From positions 7,766,195-7,830,194 of the forward strand of contig CM067070.1 of the NCBI GenBank assembly GCA_033980235.1: a DNA stretch of 64,000 nt, read 5' to 3'. Under the pieces are notes generated by a model that was given only the letters and a program-made list of their open reading frames with translations, had not been told where the DNA came from and did not search any database. This DNA comes from Diadema setosum (lineage: Eukaryota; Echinodermata; Echinoidea; Diadematoida; Diadematidae). Below, in pieces: positions 23,068 through 33,646 of the stretch (positions within the stretch are counted from its first letter, which is position 1; each line of letters starts with the position of its first letter). Made by a program: the position numbers and the translations under genes.

Positions 23068-24580
23068 ACATAGAACAATTGAAATCAGCTCACAAGTGAA
23101 GTGTTAATGCATATCAATATCAACTTGGCCAAACTATTCTACCACCACATACAATATAGCTAACTATAACCAAAATGTACTTGGTTTTTGTTTGTTTGTT
23201 TGTTTGTTTTTTTGTTACCCAGTCAGCAGTCAGGTTAAACAGTGTGGTGGCTAAATATGAAGGCTATGTGTTGCCATGGGAATTCATGGGAGGATGTGAT
23301 CACTTGTTCAATGATAGTTAGTAATTTACTGGACATTGAATGGAGGATGCTACCAGACGTGGTCATCAGCAGACAGAACGTTGCGAGGGCCGATGGCACT
23401 TGGTCTGGGAAACCAGGATTCAATCTCCCTCTAGGAATACATGAAACAGAATACAAGGGATGCAAAATGCACCTCCAAAAGCTTGGATGCTTCCCCACCA
23501 AATTTCCTTATTTCAACCACGGCTCCTTTTATGACCTGCTGTGAGATGGAGAGAGAGAGAGACCGGTCCATCCATCTCGATATTTCCCCTCCTCATCCCT
23601 TTCTCCTCCCTGTGGACCGTAGACCTGGAGGAACATGTTGGGAGGAGAGGAAAAAAAGGGAGCAGAAACCAGTCACTGGAGAGCCCTCCACCCGGCAGAA
23701 AGAGATAGTTGTCGAAAGTTTCGCTGGCGCCGCGGGGTCTGAGCGGATGCCAACACTTTCCCTTCTTGTTTTGCTCCAGTTCGTGTTAACGTTTGGCAAC
23801 ATTGCTATGTACGACACATGCACTGGTATTTCCCGTCATCTGTCACAAATTATCCTCTTTTTTTTTTTGAAAATCACTTTCTCTTTTTCCTCTCACTTCA
23901 TCTCCACCTCAACTCCAGGAGGAATTGATCTTGAGTTCTTAATTTGGTATGAAGTGTAGTCAGGTTTGAGTCATTCCGGCTCAAGTTTCAGTGGTCATCA
24001 AAGATGATGATGGGATTGAGTGGGGGGGGGGGGGGGTACAGAAAGAGGGGAGGTAAGGTGGAGGCACCGTTGCAAGAAGATAAGTTTGGTCATGTGATGG
24101 ATTACAGAGATACATACCAGTAATTTTCCCAACTGTAAGATTAGCCCCCTGGATGGGAGCTCTGAAATTCATGAGAAGGAGGGAGTTGGCCAGATTTTTT
24201 TTGTTTCTTCTTCTTCTATTTCTGGAGGGGGGGGGGGGGGGAGTTCTCGGTGAAGTGGATCTGTAACTAGTTTTGAGCTCCAGTTGCCCTCCAGGTGTTT
24301 TGATTGGCAGATGGTGGAAGAAGGCTGTCATGGTAACGAGGAGAGGAGCGAGAAAGGGGTGCGAACAAGATGAGGGGAGGGCTGGTAATGAAAGAAGGAG
24401 GAGGAGAAGGATGAGGAGGATGAGGAGGGTGAGGATCAATCTCGTGATGATGGGGATAATGATTACCACAACGTTGGATGATACCCGTAGCAGTGTCGAG
24501 TTTGTCGGTGGCAGCGGTGATTTTCGTAGTGATATTGAAGATGATGCTGATGATTGTAGCAAGCTGGGTGGAGACAATTT
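23068..24580. other. Unique sequence with G runs, no gene assigned
   Basis: The stretch contains a (TTTG)n run at about 23187-23210 and poly(G) at 24022-24036 and 24227-24241. A 100-codon ATG-initiated frame at 23242-23544 has mixed composition but no recognised domain. Confidence 0.4.
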
Positions 24581-24694
24581 CCACCAAGGTGATGATGGTG
24601 ATGATGGTGATGATGAATGTGTCTCTGAGGAGGAGGATGAAGGTGTCAGTAGGGATGATGATGATGGTGATGATGATGATGATGGTGATGATGG

Positions 24695-24767
<73 letters not shown>

Positions 24768-24800
24768 GGTGGTGGTGGTGGTGGTGGTGGTAATGATGGT
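24581..24800 (+). repeat. (GAT)n and (GGT)n trinucleotide array
   Basis: GATGGT-interrupted GAT units expand to a pure GAT run (about 24685-24752), followed by a GGT run (24753-24790). This yields poly-Asp/Gly frames on + and poly-Ser/Pro or Ile/Thr frames on the minus strand, up to 309 codons, all artefactual. Confidence 0.95.
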
Positions 24801-24855
24801 GGTGATGATGGTGAGATGATAAATAAAGATGATGGAGACTTTGGTTTTGGTGGCT

Positions 24856-24949
24856 GTAACCTGTTCAGGACGGGCTGATTTTGCTTTAACAGGCATTTCC
24901 CCATAGACACCTGCCCGAGTATACTTGGAACTCGTCCTCAGCGGGTTAA
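24856..24949 (+). mobile_element. 93-bp TTAA foldback element, copy 7
   Basis: The left end has decayed (TGTAACCTGTTCAGGACGG) and the right end is intact (CAGCGGGTTAA). The inner palindrome reads CCCGAGTATACTTGGA. It lies just downstream of the GAT/GGT array. Confidence 0.88.
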
Positions 24950-25420
24950 AAGCTTTGCCAGGCAGTAACAATGTTAGTAATTCAGTGATGTTAGTGATAT
25001 TACTGGTGATAATTATGGTGGTAGTAGCAGTGGTGGTGGTGGTGATCAATATGATTAATCATCACAGACTGCAATGTTTTCCTGGTTGTGATTTAAACTA
25101 CAGATCTTTCTGTACATGCACTTAAAAAAAAATACTTAAGTGTGTGGAATCCATTGTTGCACAATTCTTCATATTCCAAGGCTTCTGAGTAGCATCAGTC
25201 AATGGTAGGAGAAAAAAAAGTTTGAGAATGGACAAGTTGTAAAGGAATGTGGAGGAAAGGCTGTTGATACATATAAAAGTGAAGAGTTAGAAATGTCCAA
25301 TTTTTCTAGGAATATTGAAATGAGCAAATGAGGTGAAATGCAAGCAGATCATGCACCCCACCCTGCTATCTTCTGATGATATGAAACTACTGTGTCTACT
25401 ACTACACTTAACTACTGTCT
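24950..25420. other. Unique sequence, no gene seen
   Basis: GGT/GTA-rich sequence at about 24995-25045 is followed by AT-rich sequence. No feature is recognised. Confidence 0.5.
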
Positions 25421-25620
25421 ACTGTAAAACAAGAATTTGTTGTGGCATATCTTTTTCTTGAATTGGAACCTGGATCCTTCTTCACAGCATGAATTTTTTG
25501 TGAATTGCCACTGGCATTCAGTGTAGTTAATGTAGACAATTGCATTTTGATATCACAAATCTTAGCTCTCACAAAATTTGCAAAATCAAAATGCACAGAA
25601 AAATTTCTGGTTTATCAGTA
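25421..25620 (-). mobile_element. CTGTAAAAC-ended foldback repeat, copy 1
   Basis: It starts ACTGTAAAACAAGAATTTG and ends with GCACAGAAAAATTTCTGG. The interior includes GTGAATTGCCACTGGCATTC and AATCTTAGCTCTCACAAAAT, found in complement at 26129-26340 and directly at 53195-53615. The element is non-coding. Confidence 0.7.
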
Positions 25621-26128
25621 TGTTACCTTGATATGACCAATTTAAAATAGGGGCTAAGACATGATTCATACTCAGCAGAGCTCAAGACATTAAGAGGTTT
25701 GCGACTAGATTGAAATGCTACCATAGACTCTGCACACAGCCCACAAGGTCTCCTTTGGCAAGGCGTTAATGTCTTTAACCCATTGAGAACAGACTGATTT
25801 TGCTACAACATTGACATAGACACCTGCCCGAGTATACTCGGGACTAGTCTTCACCGGGTTCACCCAAGTGATTCAGGCTTGGGGACACTTACGCAGGACT
25901 CAAAGTGAACAGTTCTTGTCTTAAATGTCTCCTGTGCTTAATTCAGAATAGAAAATGGTAACTTTAATCAAGAGCACTTAGAAGAGGCAGAGAAGACTAG
26001 CTCTATTCTTACACTAGTAACATCCCACCTGTCAATAGAACATTTATATTTGTTTTTCTTTTGAAGGCTACAGTACCTTTGTTTTTGTATTCATTAATTT
26101 ATGTGTTTGTGCACTTTGATCCTGTGTA
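25621..26128. other. Unique sequence with one TTAA element
   Basis: Apart from the element at 25775-25862, no recognisable feature is present. Confidence 0.5.
25775..25862 (+). mobile_element. 93-bp TTAA foldback element, copy 8 (internal deletion)
   Basis: The left end is TTAACCCATTGAGAACAG and the right end has decayed to TTCA. The CGCATTTCCCA block is largely missing, so this copy is about 88 bp. The inner palindrome CCCGAGTATACTCGGG is perfect. Confidence 0.88.
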
Positions 26129-26340
26129 TACTGTAAAATAGGAATGTTCGCGTGCATTTTGATTTCGCGAATCTTGTGAGAGCCAAGATATGCGAAATTA
26201 AAATGCTCACAAAAGGTCTTGTCTACACTACATGCATTAAATGCCAGTGGCAATTTGCAAAAATTCCATGCTGCAAAAATGGCCATCGGCTCCAATTCCC
26301 GAAAATTTCATGCCGTGAATACATCATGTTTTACAGTACT
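26129..26340 (+). mobile_element. CTGTAAAAC-ended foldback repeat, copy 2
   Basis: Inverted ends TACTGTAAAA and TTTTACAGTA bound the element. The interior GTGCATTTTGATTTCGCGAA and AGAGCCAAGATATGCGAAAT matches the reverse complement of copy 1. It resembles a repeat common in marine invertebrates; I cannot assign a superfamily. Confidence 0.75.
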
Positions 26341-26919
26341 ATTTTCGTATCAGATCTGTCATCTAGCAATGCCTTGATTTTTGTCTCCATCTTTCTCTCT
26401 CCTTCACCTTATCTGTCACATTTCATTGTCTATTAGATGAAAATTTCTGCAATTGTATGCTTCTGTGTCTGTTTAACACATTATGGTTAAAGGCATAATT
26501 TACTATTTGCAGATGAAACAAAAACCCAGCATTCATGCTTTAAAATAGTTTTAAAATGTGAGTTAGGGATAGAAACAACTAATGTAAAATTTTGAATCAG
26601 TAAAATTCATGTTAAGTATTGTTAAATATACAAAATGTGAACAATAGTTTAAATAAAAATATTTCCAGACTAAACTGTCTATAGTTATGGTTTATTGAGA
26701 AAAATACAGATATCTCCTTATATTTTAGGCTTTATCATGAAAATTGTATATGATAGGATACTTTTTGGTACAACAGACCTACACATATGCATTAAATGTC
26801 ATATCTTGAAAAAAAATTTTAGTCACTGTTCCCAGAGGTAAACAAGACCTTTAATTTATTTTGATCATTAAAAAAAATGTCTCATTATGTCACCCCTAAT
26901 CCCTCTCAACCATATCTCA

Positions 26920-26971
<52 letters not shown>

Positions 26972-27909
26972 GTTCTAAAGTTGATGTGTGTTTTTTTTCT
27001 TTCAATTTTTTGATGACTGAACAAATTGGTAAATGTTACAAATTGTCAATTTGCTGCCTTTACTGCCTACGTCCAAAGATCAAACTTATAGCATATAGTC
27101 ATATGTCTATAAATTGATCATGCTATGGATAACCATGAGTTGCAACATGCTGCTCTTTAATTTTTGAGTTTATGCACAAATATTTGGTGGGGTGTGAAAC
27201 AAATTATATAAATTAAAGTTAACCTCCTTATTTATTTACCTACTCTTTCATATGCTCATTATCTATTTTCAAAAATTTCATTTCCATGATCATTCCTCTC
27301 GTATTCCAAATGAATTGTCTGCCACCAATTTACTATCTCATCTTCACTATTGCTGTAAGAAATATATCATATCTTCTGATCTCTCTCTCTGTCATTAGAT
27401 TTCCTATTTATATCGATGAAGGCAAACTGCATCCCCATGTTCTCCTGTGTTATCTATTTCACCTCTCTCTCTCTCTCTCTCTCTTTGGCTGTTTTCCTCC
27501 CTGTAGATCTGTCTGTCTGTCTTTCTGTATGTCTGTCTGTCTGTCTCTGTCTGTCTCTATGTCTCTTTATCTATGCATCTATCTACCTTTCTTGTTCTTG
27601 TGCAGGAATGCAGACCCTTTAAAATGTGATTGGAAGGTAAAATGGGTGGAAAATGGTGTTTGTCGTATTTACCTGCATTTTGTCCGAGTGTTACCTGGAG
27701 GCTCGCGCGGATCTTGTTTCGGGAGCCCTAATTGATAGCCGGCCGCCTCAAGCCTCCTGATTAATGAGTGGATTAAAAGAAAAGAAAGAAGTCCGGAGAA
27801 AGCGTTCTTCCTTTTAACACCCTTTTTTGGAAACCTCTCCTGTCATATTTGATGCAGCCGCTGTGTTTCATGTCTGTACCCTCCGCATCTCCTTCTTCAA
27901 AACTTGCCT
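26341..27909. other. AT-rich sequence, CT and CTGT microsatellites, small GC-rich patch
   Basis: (CT)n occurs at about 26919-26971 and 27462-27484, and CTGT repeats at about 27508-27560. A short non-repetitive GC-rich patch at 27660-27770 (GAGGCTCGCGCGGATCTTG, GCCGGCCGCCTCAAGC) stands out and may be conserved non-coding sequence. No gene is assigned. Confidence 0.45.
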
Positions 27910-27997
27910 TTAACCCTTTCATGGTCGCGCTATACCATGCAGTAGAAGTTGAATTGACAATGCTATTCTGTGAGGTCTTTGGTAATGAAAGACTTAA
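27910..27997 (+). mobile_element. 88-bp TTAA-bounded inverted-repeat element
   Basis: It runs from TTAACCCTTTCATGG to ATGAAAGACTTAA; the ends match at 11 of 13 positions. The size and boundaries parallel the 93-bp family, but the interior (GTCGCGCTATACCATGCAG) is unrelated. It was seen once in this window. Confidence 0.6.
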
Positions 27998-29498
27998 CAA
28001 AAGTATTGTTCCTCTATAATTGTACTTCAGTTTTTATTTTGCTATATTCCCATGTTTTACTGTCTTTTCTTTTTCTTTGGTTAAGTCCAAAGGTGAATCC
28101 ACACTCTGTATCATTTTCTCCCCAATCGATCTTTACTAGGACCTACACTTAACAAACTTGCTAGTAGGTCCCACCATATTTCTTTAGCATTTTCACCTAG
28201 ACTTAATTCTTGCTGAATTGACAATAATATGCTCTATCAGTAAATCTATAGTGTACATAAAACCTGGATATCATATATCATTCTCTAGTAAAATGTCAAA
28301 TTTGATGTATATTTCTTTGAGGAATATGAAACTAAATCTAGTTGAAATGAACTGAATTGAAAAAGGAAGGGCTGTTTAGCTTCAGCGTGAAAGACAAATT
28401 GGATAATGTAGGATAGAGATGGAGAGATGGAAAAATAAAATGGACTTGGAAATAAGAGGAGTGGTGAGAATAGACAGACAATCAACTCAAATGAGAATTT
28501 GAATTTGAATCGATAGACTATCTGTATGGAAAACTTGTTTACAGCAAATGGATAAACTCCTATTCTTAGATGAGGGGTGCCAAAAGCATTCTAGTCAGAA
28601 AAAACAACACCAATTACAAACTTGCAGATTAGAAAAAAAAAAAGATATGAACAGACACAGACAGACAAAAAGTAACAATCAGGAATTGCTTTGTGTAAAA
28701 GAAGCTTGAAGCATCCACAGAGAATAATGAAAAAAAAAGTGAATTTAAAGAAATAAAAAGAATGGTTGAGATCCGCTTGTAAAAGAGATGCATTTAGAAT
28801 GGAGTGTAACTAGGGAACAAAGCAAGATTATGATTTTGCAAATATAACCACAAGATATGAAGATATTTGCTAGAGTTGCATATTTTCACCACTAAGTAGA
28901 TTATAGTGAAACCATGTACTGCCATAGACAATACGAGATACCCAAAAATGACCAAAGGAAATTAAACATCTCTCTTTCACTTGTTTTTTTGAGGTTTTTC
29001 CTTAATGTCAGTCGAGCCCGTCCTGAAATAAACATGCAGGCATAATCAAATTAGACTGCGAGAATTTGCCGGTAATTCGATGAACCGTTCCGTACCCCAC
29101 CGTGGGCCTACTCCGCTCCGGGAAATGATGCTGGCAATCTAATAGAGGTAGAGAAAAGAGTTGGTTCGGACAAAAACTCTTGTCTGGCTAAAAAATGTGT
29201 TCCATGCATCATGAGATCTAGAATCTGAAATGGTAATCATAAGGCGTGACATATTTAAAAAAGAAGAAAATGCTAAAAGTGGGATGGGTTCAGATTTGTC
29301 AGTTTGTTTGTATGTGTGTTTGTCTCTCATGTCTGTCCTCTTAACTGTCACAGGTGTGACTCCCTCAAATCTAATGTATGTATATATATATATAAAATAC
29401 ATATACATATTTGTATGTGTACATGCATTTATGTATAAATATTGCATTTCTGTGTGATTTTGGTATTATAAGGGAGCTTTAGATATGCGATGCAGACT
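27998..29498. other. AT-rich unique sequence, small CpG patch
   Basis: Mostly AT-rich. A brief GC-richer patch at 29040-29130 (GAACCGTTCCGTACCCCACC) is non-repetitive. A TA-rich (ATATAC)-like run lies near 29377-29410. No exon is recognised. Confidence 0.45.
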
Positions 29499-29591
29499 TT
29501 AATCCATTGAGGACAGACTGATTTTGCTACAACACACATCTCCCATAGACACCTGCCCAAGTATACTCAGGACTTGTCCTCAACGGGTCAA
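29499..29591 (+). mobile_element. 93-bp TTAA foldback element, copy 9
   Basis: The left end is TTAATCCATTGAGGACAG and the right end has decayed to TCAA. The inner palindrome has two changes (CCCAAGTATACTCAGG). Confidence 0.88.
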
Positions 29592-29732
29592 GAGAAACAA
29601 AAACCTGCTTATCAGAATCGATCTCATGTCGTATGAGTTTTCATGATGGTTTTAGGCCATTCTAGCGTCCGCTCAAATTCATGATGCAGAGAGCTACTTG
29701 ATGCGATGATGACAAATGACATATTGGGGTAC

Positions 29733-29899
29733 CATTATATAGATGATGACTGGCGGGGGAGGGAACATACCAAATGTTCCAACCGAAGGGTTTGAAATGC
29801 TATTGAGGGACTTATAGCCTCCCGAAATAGCATTTCAAACCCTGAGGGTGGAACGTTTGGTGCATGTTCCCGACAACAAAAGTCATCATCTGTTATATT
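29733..29899. repeat. Long imperfect hairpin (about 165 bp)
   Basis: The left arm (AGATGATGACT, GGGAACATACCAAATGTTCC, GGGTTTGAAATGCTATT) is repeated as its complement on the right (AATAGCATTTCAAACCC, TGGAACGTTTGG, ATGTTCCC, AGTCATCATCT). The loop lies near 29810-29822. It abuts and overlaps the next inverted-repeat element. Confidence 0.8.
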
Positions 29900-30145
29900 A
29901 TATGGGTTAGTCAAATACGTCAACGTCAACCACCAGCACAACGCACTCGATCGCTCGCTCGCGCAGAGCCAAATTCACTGTGCGCGCGCGATCCTAGGCC
30001 TTCTGTCATTTGTTACGTGAAAATGTTTTCCCATGGGAGAACATTACAAGAATGTTCGCCAATGGGCGAACATAACGAATGTACCTCCATCACGAGACTG
30101 TGTTTAGCCAATCACTAACCGGTATTTGACTAACCCATTTAATAT
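29895..30145. mobile_element. 251-bp element with 24-bp inverted ends
   Basis: The terminal repeats at 29895-29918 and 30122-30145 are exact complements except for one base; their inner part is GGGTTAGTCAAATAC / GTATTTGACTAACCC. Between them lie CpG-rich sequence (TCGATCGCTCGCTCGCGC) and two small palindromic motifs (CCCATGGG and TTCGCCAATGGGCGAA). It is a non-coding foldback of unknown superfamily. Confidence 0.75.
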
Positions 30146-30769
30146 TTTACTTTGTATAGGCTCTGTCTTCGCGAAAACTAAAGCTACAGTACTTTGTAAC
30201 ATGACGCAGGGAGAGGGAACGGTTGGTCTTAATGTCCACGTTGCAAATCTAAAACTTCCTATTTTTCGGTCTTGTCTTGACCTCTTAAATGCTCTCCTTG
30301 TTGCACTACCACTGATTAATGAGGGATGAGAGTCACACTTGCTTTATTTTATGTAGGTCTTATCTTTTTCTAGTATCTACAACTAACTGAACCTCATTTT
30401 TGGTATTGACCAATTATCGTCGTGACTATTGCACGTAAATATGTCTATTTCCTTTGTTTGAATACAATTGTCAAAGTACCACAATTCGTATTCCTATCAT
30501 TTCCAATGCACCTCCTTGACACATCAAACACAAATCCATATTTTTTTTTTCATTATTGTATGATTTCAGGAAATGATTTTAGAAAGTGATTGGCCTGAAA
30601 ATGGAACAAAAAGATGAAAAAAGTTTAGACGCATAAGGTCTTTTATACATCAATCCCTTACGTGAAGTGAACATGTATAAACTTGTTTAAACTTTCTTTA
30701 TCAAAAATTCTGTAAATCATCAAAACTGAACCTAGTTTTAAAACTACCAAGCCCACCTACTTGTATGAA
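30146..30769. other. Unique sequence, no gene seen
   Basis: AT-rich with a poly(T) at about 30540-30550. No feature is recognised. Confidence 0.5.
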
Positions 30770-31127
30770 GGGTGGTGAGTTGGCTCAGTCGGTAGCGCGT
30801 CTGCCTCACGATCACGCGGCCCGGGTTCGAACCCGAGTCTGGACTGAGCAATGTTATGTGTAAGCATACCGTCCCCTCTAGCAAGAGGGAAAACACTCTG
30901 TCCCTCGGATAGGACATGAAATGGAGGTGCCGTGTATGAGAGAGTCACAACTCATGCATGTAAAAGATCCCGCTTCATTCATTCATCACAAAGAGCAGGG
31001 TGTTTAACCCGGTGAAGTGGTCCCACCTCACATCCAACTGGGCCCCATGGATAACCAGCATAACGTAGCTGAATATGGGCTATACAGCCATCTTCTCAGA
31101 TGGAAAATGAACAAACAAACAAACAAA
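30770..31127 (+). mobile_element. Full-length tRNA-derived SINE, copy 2
   Basis: The head GGTGGTGAGTTGGCTCAGTC gives an A box (TGGCTCAGTCGG) and a perfect B box (GGTTCGAACCC in GGGTTCGAACCCGAGT). The body matches copy 1 (11187-11566) to the (AAAC)n tail at 31110-31127. The tail is followed by TACTTGT, and TACTTGT also occurs just before the head, a possible but imperfectly placed target duplication. It is not a functional tRNA gene. Confidence 0.92.
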
Positions 31128-33220
31128 TGTACTTGTGCCTCAGTCCAGGCAGGCTATGATAACACAGGAGAAATAGAATGGGGATTAGCATATTAATTCA
31201 TTCATTTCATTAATTGTTTCCATATTGAAATAATACAAAATAATTGCAAAGTGGCATAATCGATTTGTACAAACAGGTGAAGAGGTAAAATGTCTTGGAG
31301 CACTAATAAAAATGCAAACAATAATGTTACAAAAGTATAGTACATGTGGAGCTGCACCTACAAATGCATAAATACATGTGATGTATATAGTTGGAGTTTC
31401 ATAGTATAGTTATAATTTATCATGTATTCACTATGAGTTCAAATAGCCCTCGCTAGTATACAAAATACTGAATGGTCAGTGCGATGGTACAGGATTTCGC
31501 ATGAGGTGAAAGATAGAGGCCCTCTATTCAATGAGCTGAAGCTGACTTGAATAGTGCGCCTCATCTTTCGAAGAGTCTGGAATCTTGTTCCATTGCACGA
31601 GTAAAGACCATACACTATTTGTTTTATACAACACCTCGAACGTCAGCAGATGTGGTCTACACAGATTCTTGAATTTAGTGCAGAAATGGCAACAATTTTC
31701 TGTGAAAGATGAATGAGTAACTGCACAGTACAGTCACAGTCACTGAGTACAAATGTACGCGAAGCTGATCGGTTGAAGTTGTTTACAAAAATGAGTGACA
31801 AAAGTATGTTCTTGTGAGCACGCTTGTAATTGTTGAGTGAGTGCGGCAAATGTGTGTTTATTGTGACATCAGAGCCATGCGAACAAACACTTCAAGTCAC
31901 TCATGAGTTTAACATGATGACGTAAACAAAAGGCTTCTTTTTTGGGAAATTGCATGCATGTAATTCCAGTAAGGGTGGAAACAGAGTTGCTGGCTTGGCG
32001 GAGGTCAGTGCTCTCCGAGTGAATTTCTAGTTGTTGACGAAAAACAAAAGTCGCCATAATGTGTGAAGCATTGGTTGTTTACACCAGTCAATAAGCCGTC
32101 ACTGAATGCAGCTGCGTTAATGTTGGTTTATTGCTTCACATTACACTGACATATAGGTATGTACTCTTGCCCTTTAGATAATATCTTAAAAATACAACTG
32201 CACATTGGTTTGTGCCCTGGACTGACTATTGTATTACAGTCTTACAGAAACAAAAGTAAACGATAATGCAAATGATTCTGTGCTTGTTACTTCACCGGTT
32301 CTCAAATTTCTTCAATCTAACAGTCATGAACTTGAGTGCATAATACACTCTTTTCTATCAAGCTCAGAATGCTGCAAGTTACAAGATGAGGGGAAAATAA
32401 GACAAATTTACAACAGCAACGACAACAAAAAGACAGAAAAGAGAACTGGAGATGGAGAGATACTTTGAAACATTAATGGATTTTTCCTGAAGTAAGGAAG
32501 GTGAGAAACAATGGTGATGGGAGACGCCGCAAATTCAATTTGAAATGCTTCTCGGAGATGAGACTCTGGAGAGACGAAATGGAAAAACCATCAAAATTTG
32601 CGCTCGTAGCAATTTTCGGTTGCTTAGACAGGCGGAGCAAACAATGGCATACCCGTCTTATAAAGAGAAGGAATAAATCTTGGGTCGCTTTCACCCTGTT
32701 TTGTTGCCCCCTTTCTTTGTCATCCTCATATTTTCCTCTTTTCTGCCGAGTTCTCCTCCTCGACGTTATGAGATCTCCTTAACTCGATTGCTTTCTGGTC
32801 TTGACCCTCCTTCCCTTGAGCGGACGTTGACGAGAACAAAACATCCATCCCCGGGAAAATATCGCCTTCTTGATGTAAACAAAAACAAAGACAGAGAGAG
32901 AAAAAGAAGCAGGAAAAGAGAAAGAGGAGGATGCGAGGAAGAGGGACGGTGAACCTTGCTTTTTTAGAGGTTTTGTTTGGGTTACATCACCATAAGAAGA
33001 TATTTTGATGCATCAGTGTCACTCATCGACAGCTAAAGGTGCAAAATCAACTCCAAGATCAAGTTGGCTGTGAAAGATAGAGTAAATCAAACATAGAATG
33101 GCAGGGGTTGGGTAAAAAACAGGTGTAAGATATCATGAAAAAATTGACAAAATTGAAACGTTTCATCCAAGCACCTCGCTCAGATGATCACACAGCTGTC
33201 ACAAAAAGATTTACAAGATT
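31128..33220. other. Unique sequence with possible small foldback, no gene seen
   Basis: At about 31470-31640, GCATGAGGTGAAAGATAGAG and CTCTATTCAA are partly complementary to TTGAATAGTGCGCCTCATC and TTTCGAAGAG, suggesting a degraded foldback. GTTTTATACAACACCTCGAA follows at 31621. The remainder is unique. Open frames at 32229-32468 and 32501-32952 have unremarkable composition and no clear exon borders. Confidence 0.4.
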
Positions 33221-33313
33221 TTAACCCGCTGTGGACAAGCCCTGAGTATACTTGGACTGGTGTCTATGGGAAATGCATGTTGTAACAAAATCAGTCCGTC
33301 CTCAACAGGTTAA
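33221..33313 (-). mobile_element. 93-bp TTAA foldback element, copy 10
   Basis: TTAA is intact at both ends, in inverted orientation, with inner palindrome CCTGAGTATACTTGGA. It sits between two similar 40-bp direct repeats (33161-33200 and 33316-33355). Confidence 0.92.
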
Positions 33314-33646
33314 AGTTTCATCAAGCACCTTGCTCAGATGATCGCACGGCTCTTTTATGCACTTCCCCACTTCATATTTTGAAACTTGAAATGTGATAAT
33401 GTTCTTACTTTATGTTTGACTGTGCTGAAACTTCTACCAGTTCATTGACCTGATCTTACCCTGTTCTTGAAGGTCAACTTTAACATGGGGAAAGTACCCT
33501 AAATGAGAGAGAACATCTTTTCTTCAAGACGACGAATGAAACTCTTCTCACATTTCATCCAGTAGCATGCCATCATCAATCCAAATTGACAACTGAAATA
33601 GGATTATTATCGAAAGCAGAAATACACCATGGATCATATTTTTTTT
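33314..33646. other. Unique sequence, no gene seen
   Basis: Apart from the 40-bp direct repeat copy at its start, nothing is recognised. Confidence 0.5.

Noticed and set aside
23981..25049. Overlapping frames of 201 to 309 codons on both strands
   Set aside because: They arise from the GAT/GGT trinucleotide array (poly-Asp, poly-Gly, poly-Ser, poly-Ile).
27690..27735. Possible 33-bp micro-exon on the minus strand in the GC-rich patch
   Set aside because: Too short to distinguish from chance AG/GT spacing, with no partner exon.
30770..30845. tRNA gene
   Set aside because: The A and B boxes are present, but the sequence continues into a SINE body with an AAAC tail and recurs with the same body at 11187-11566.
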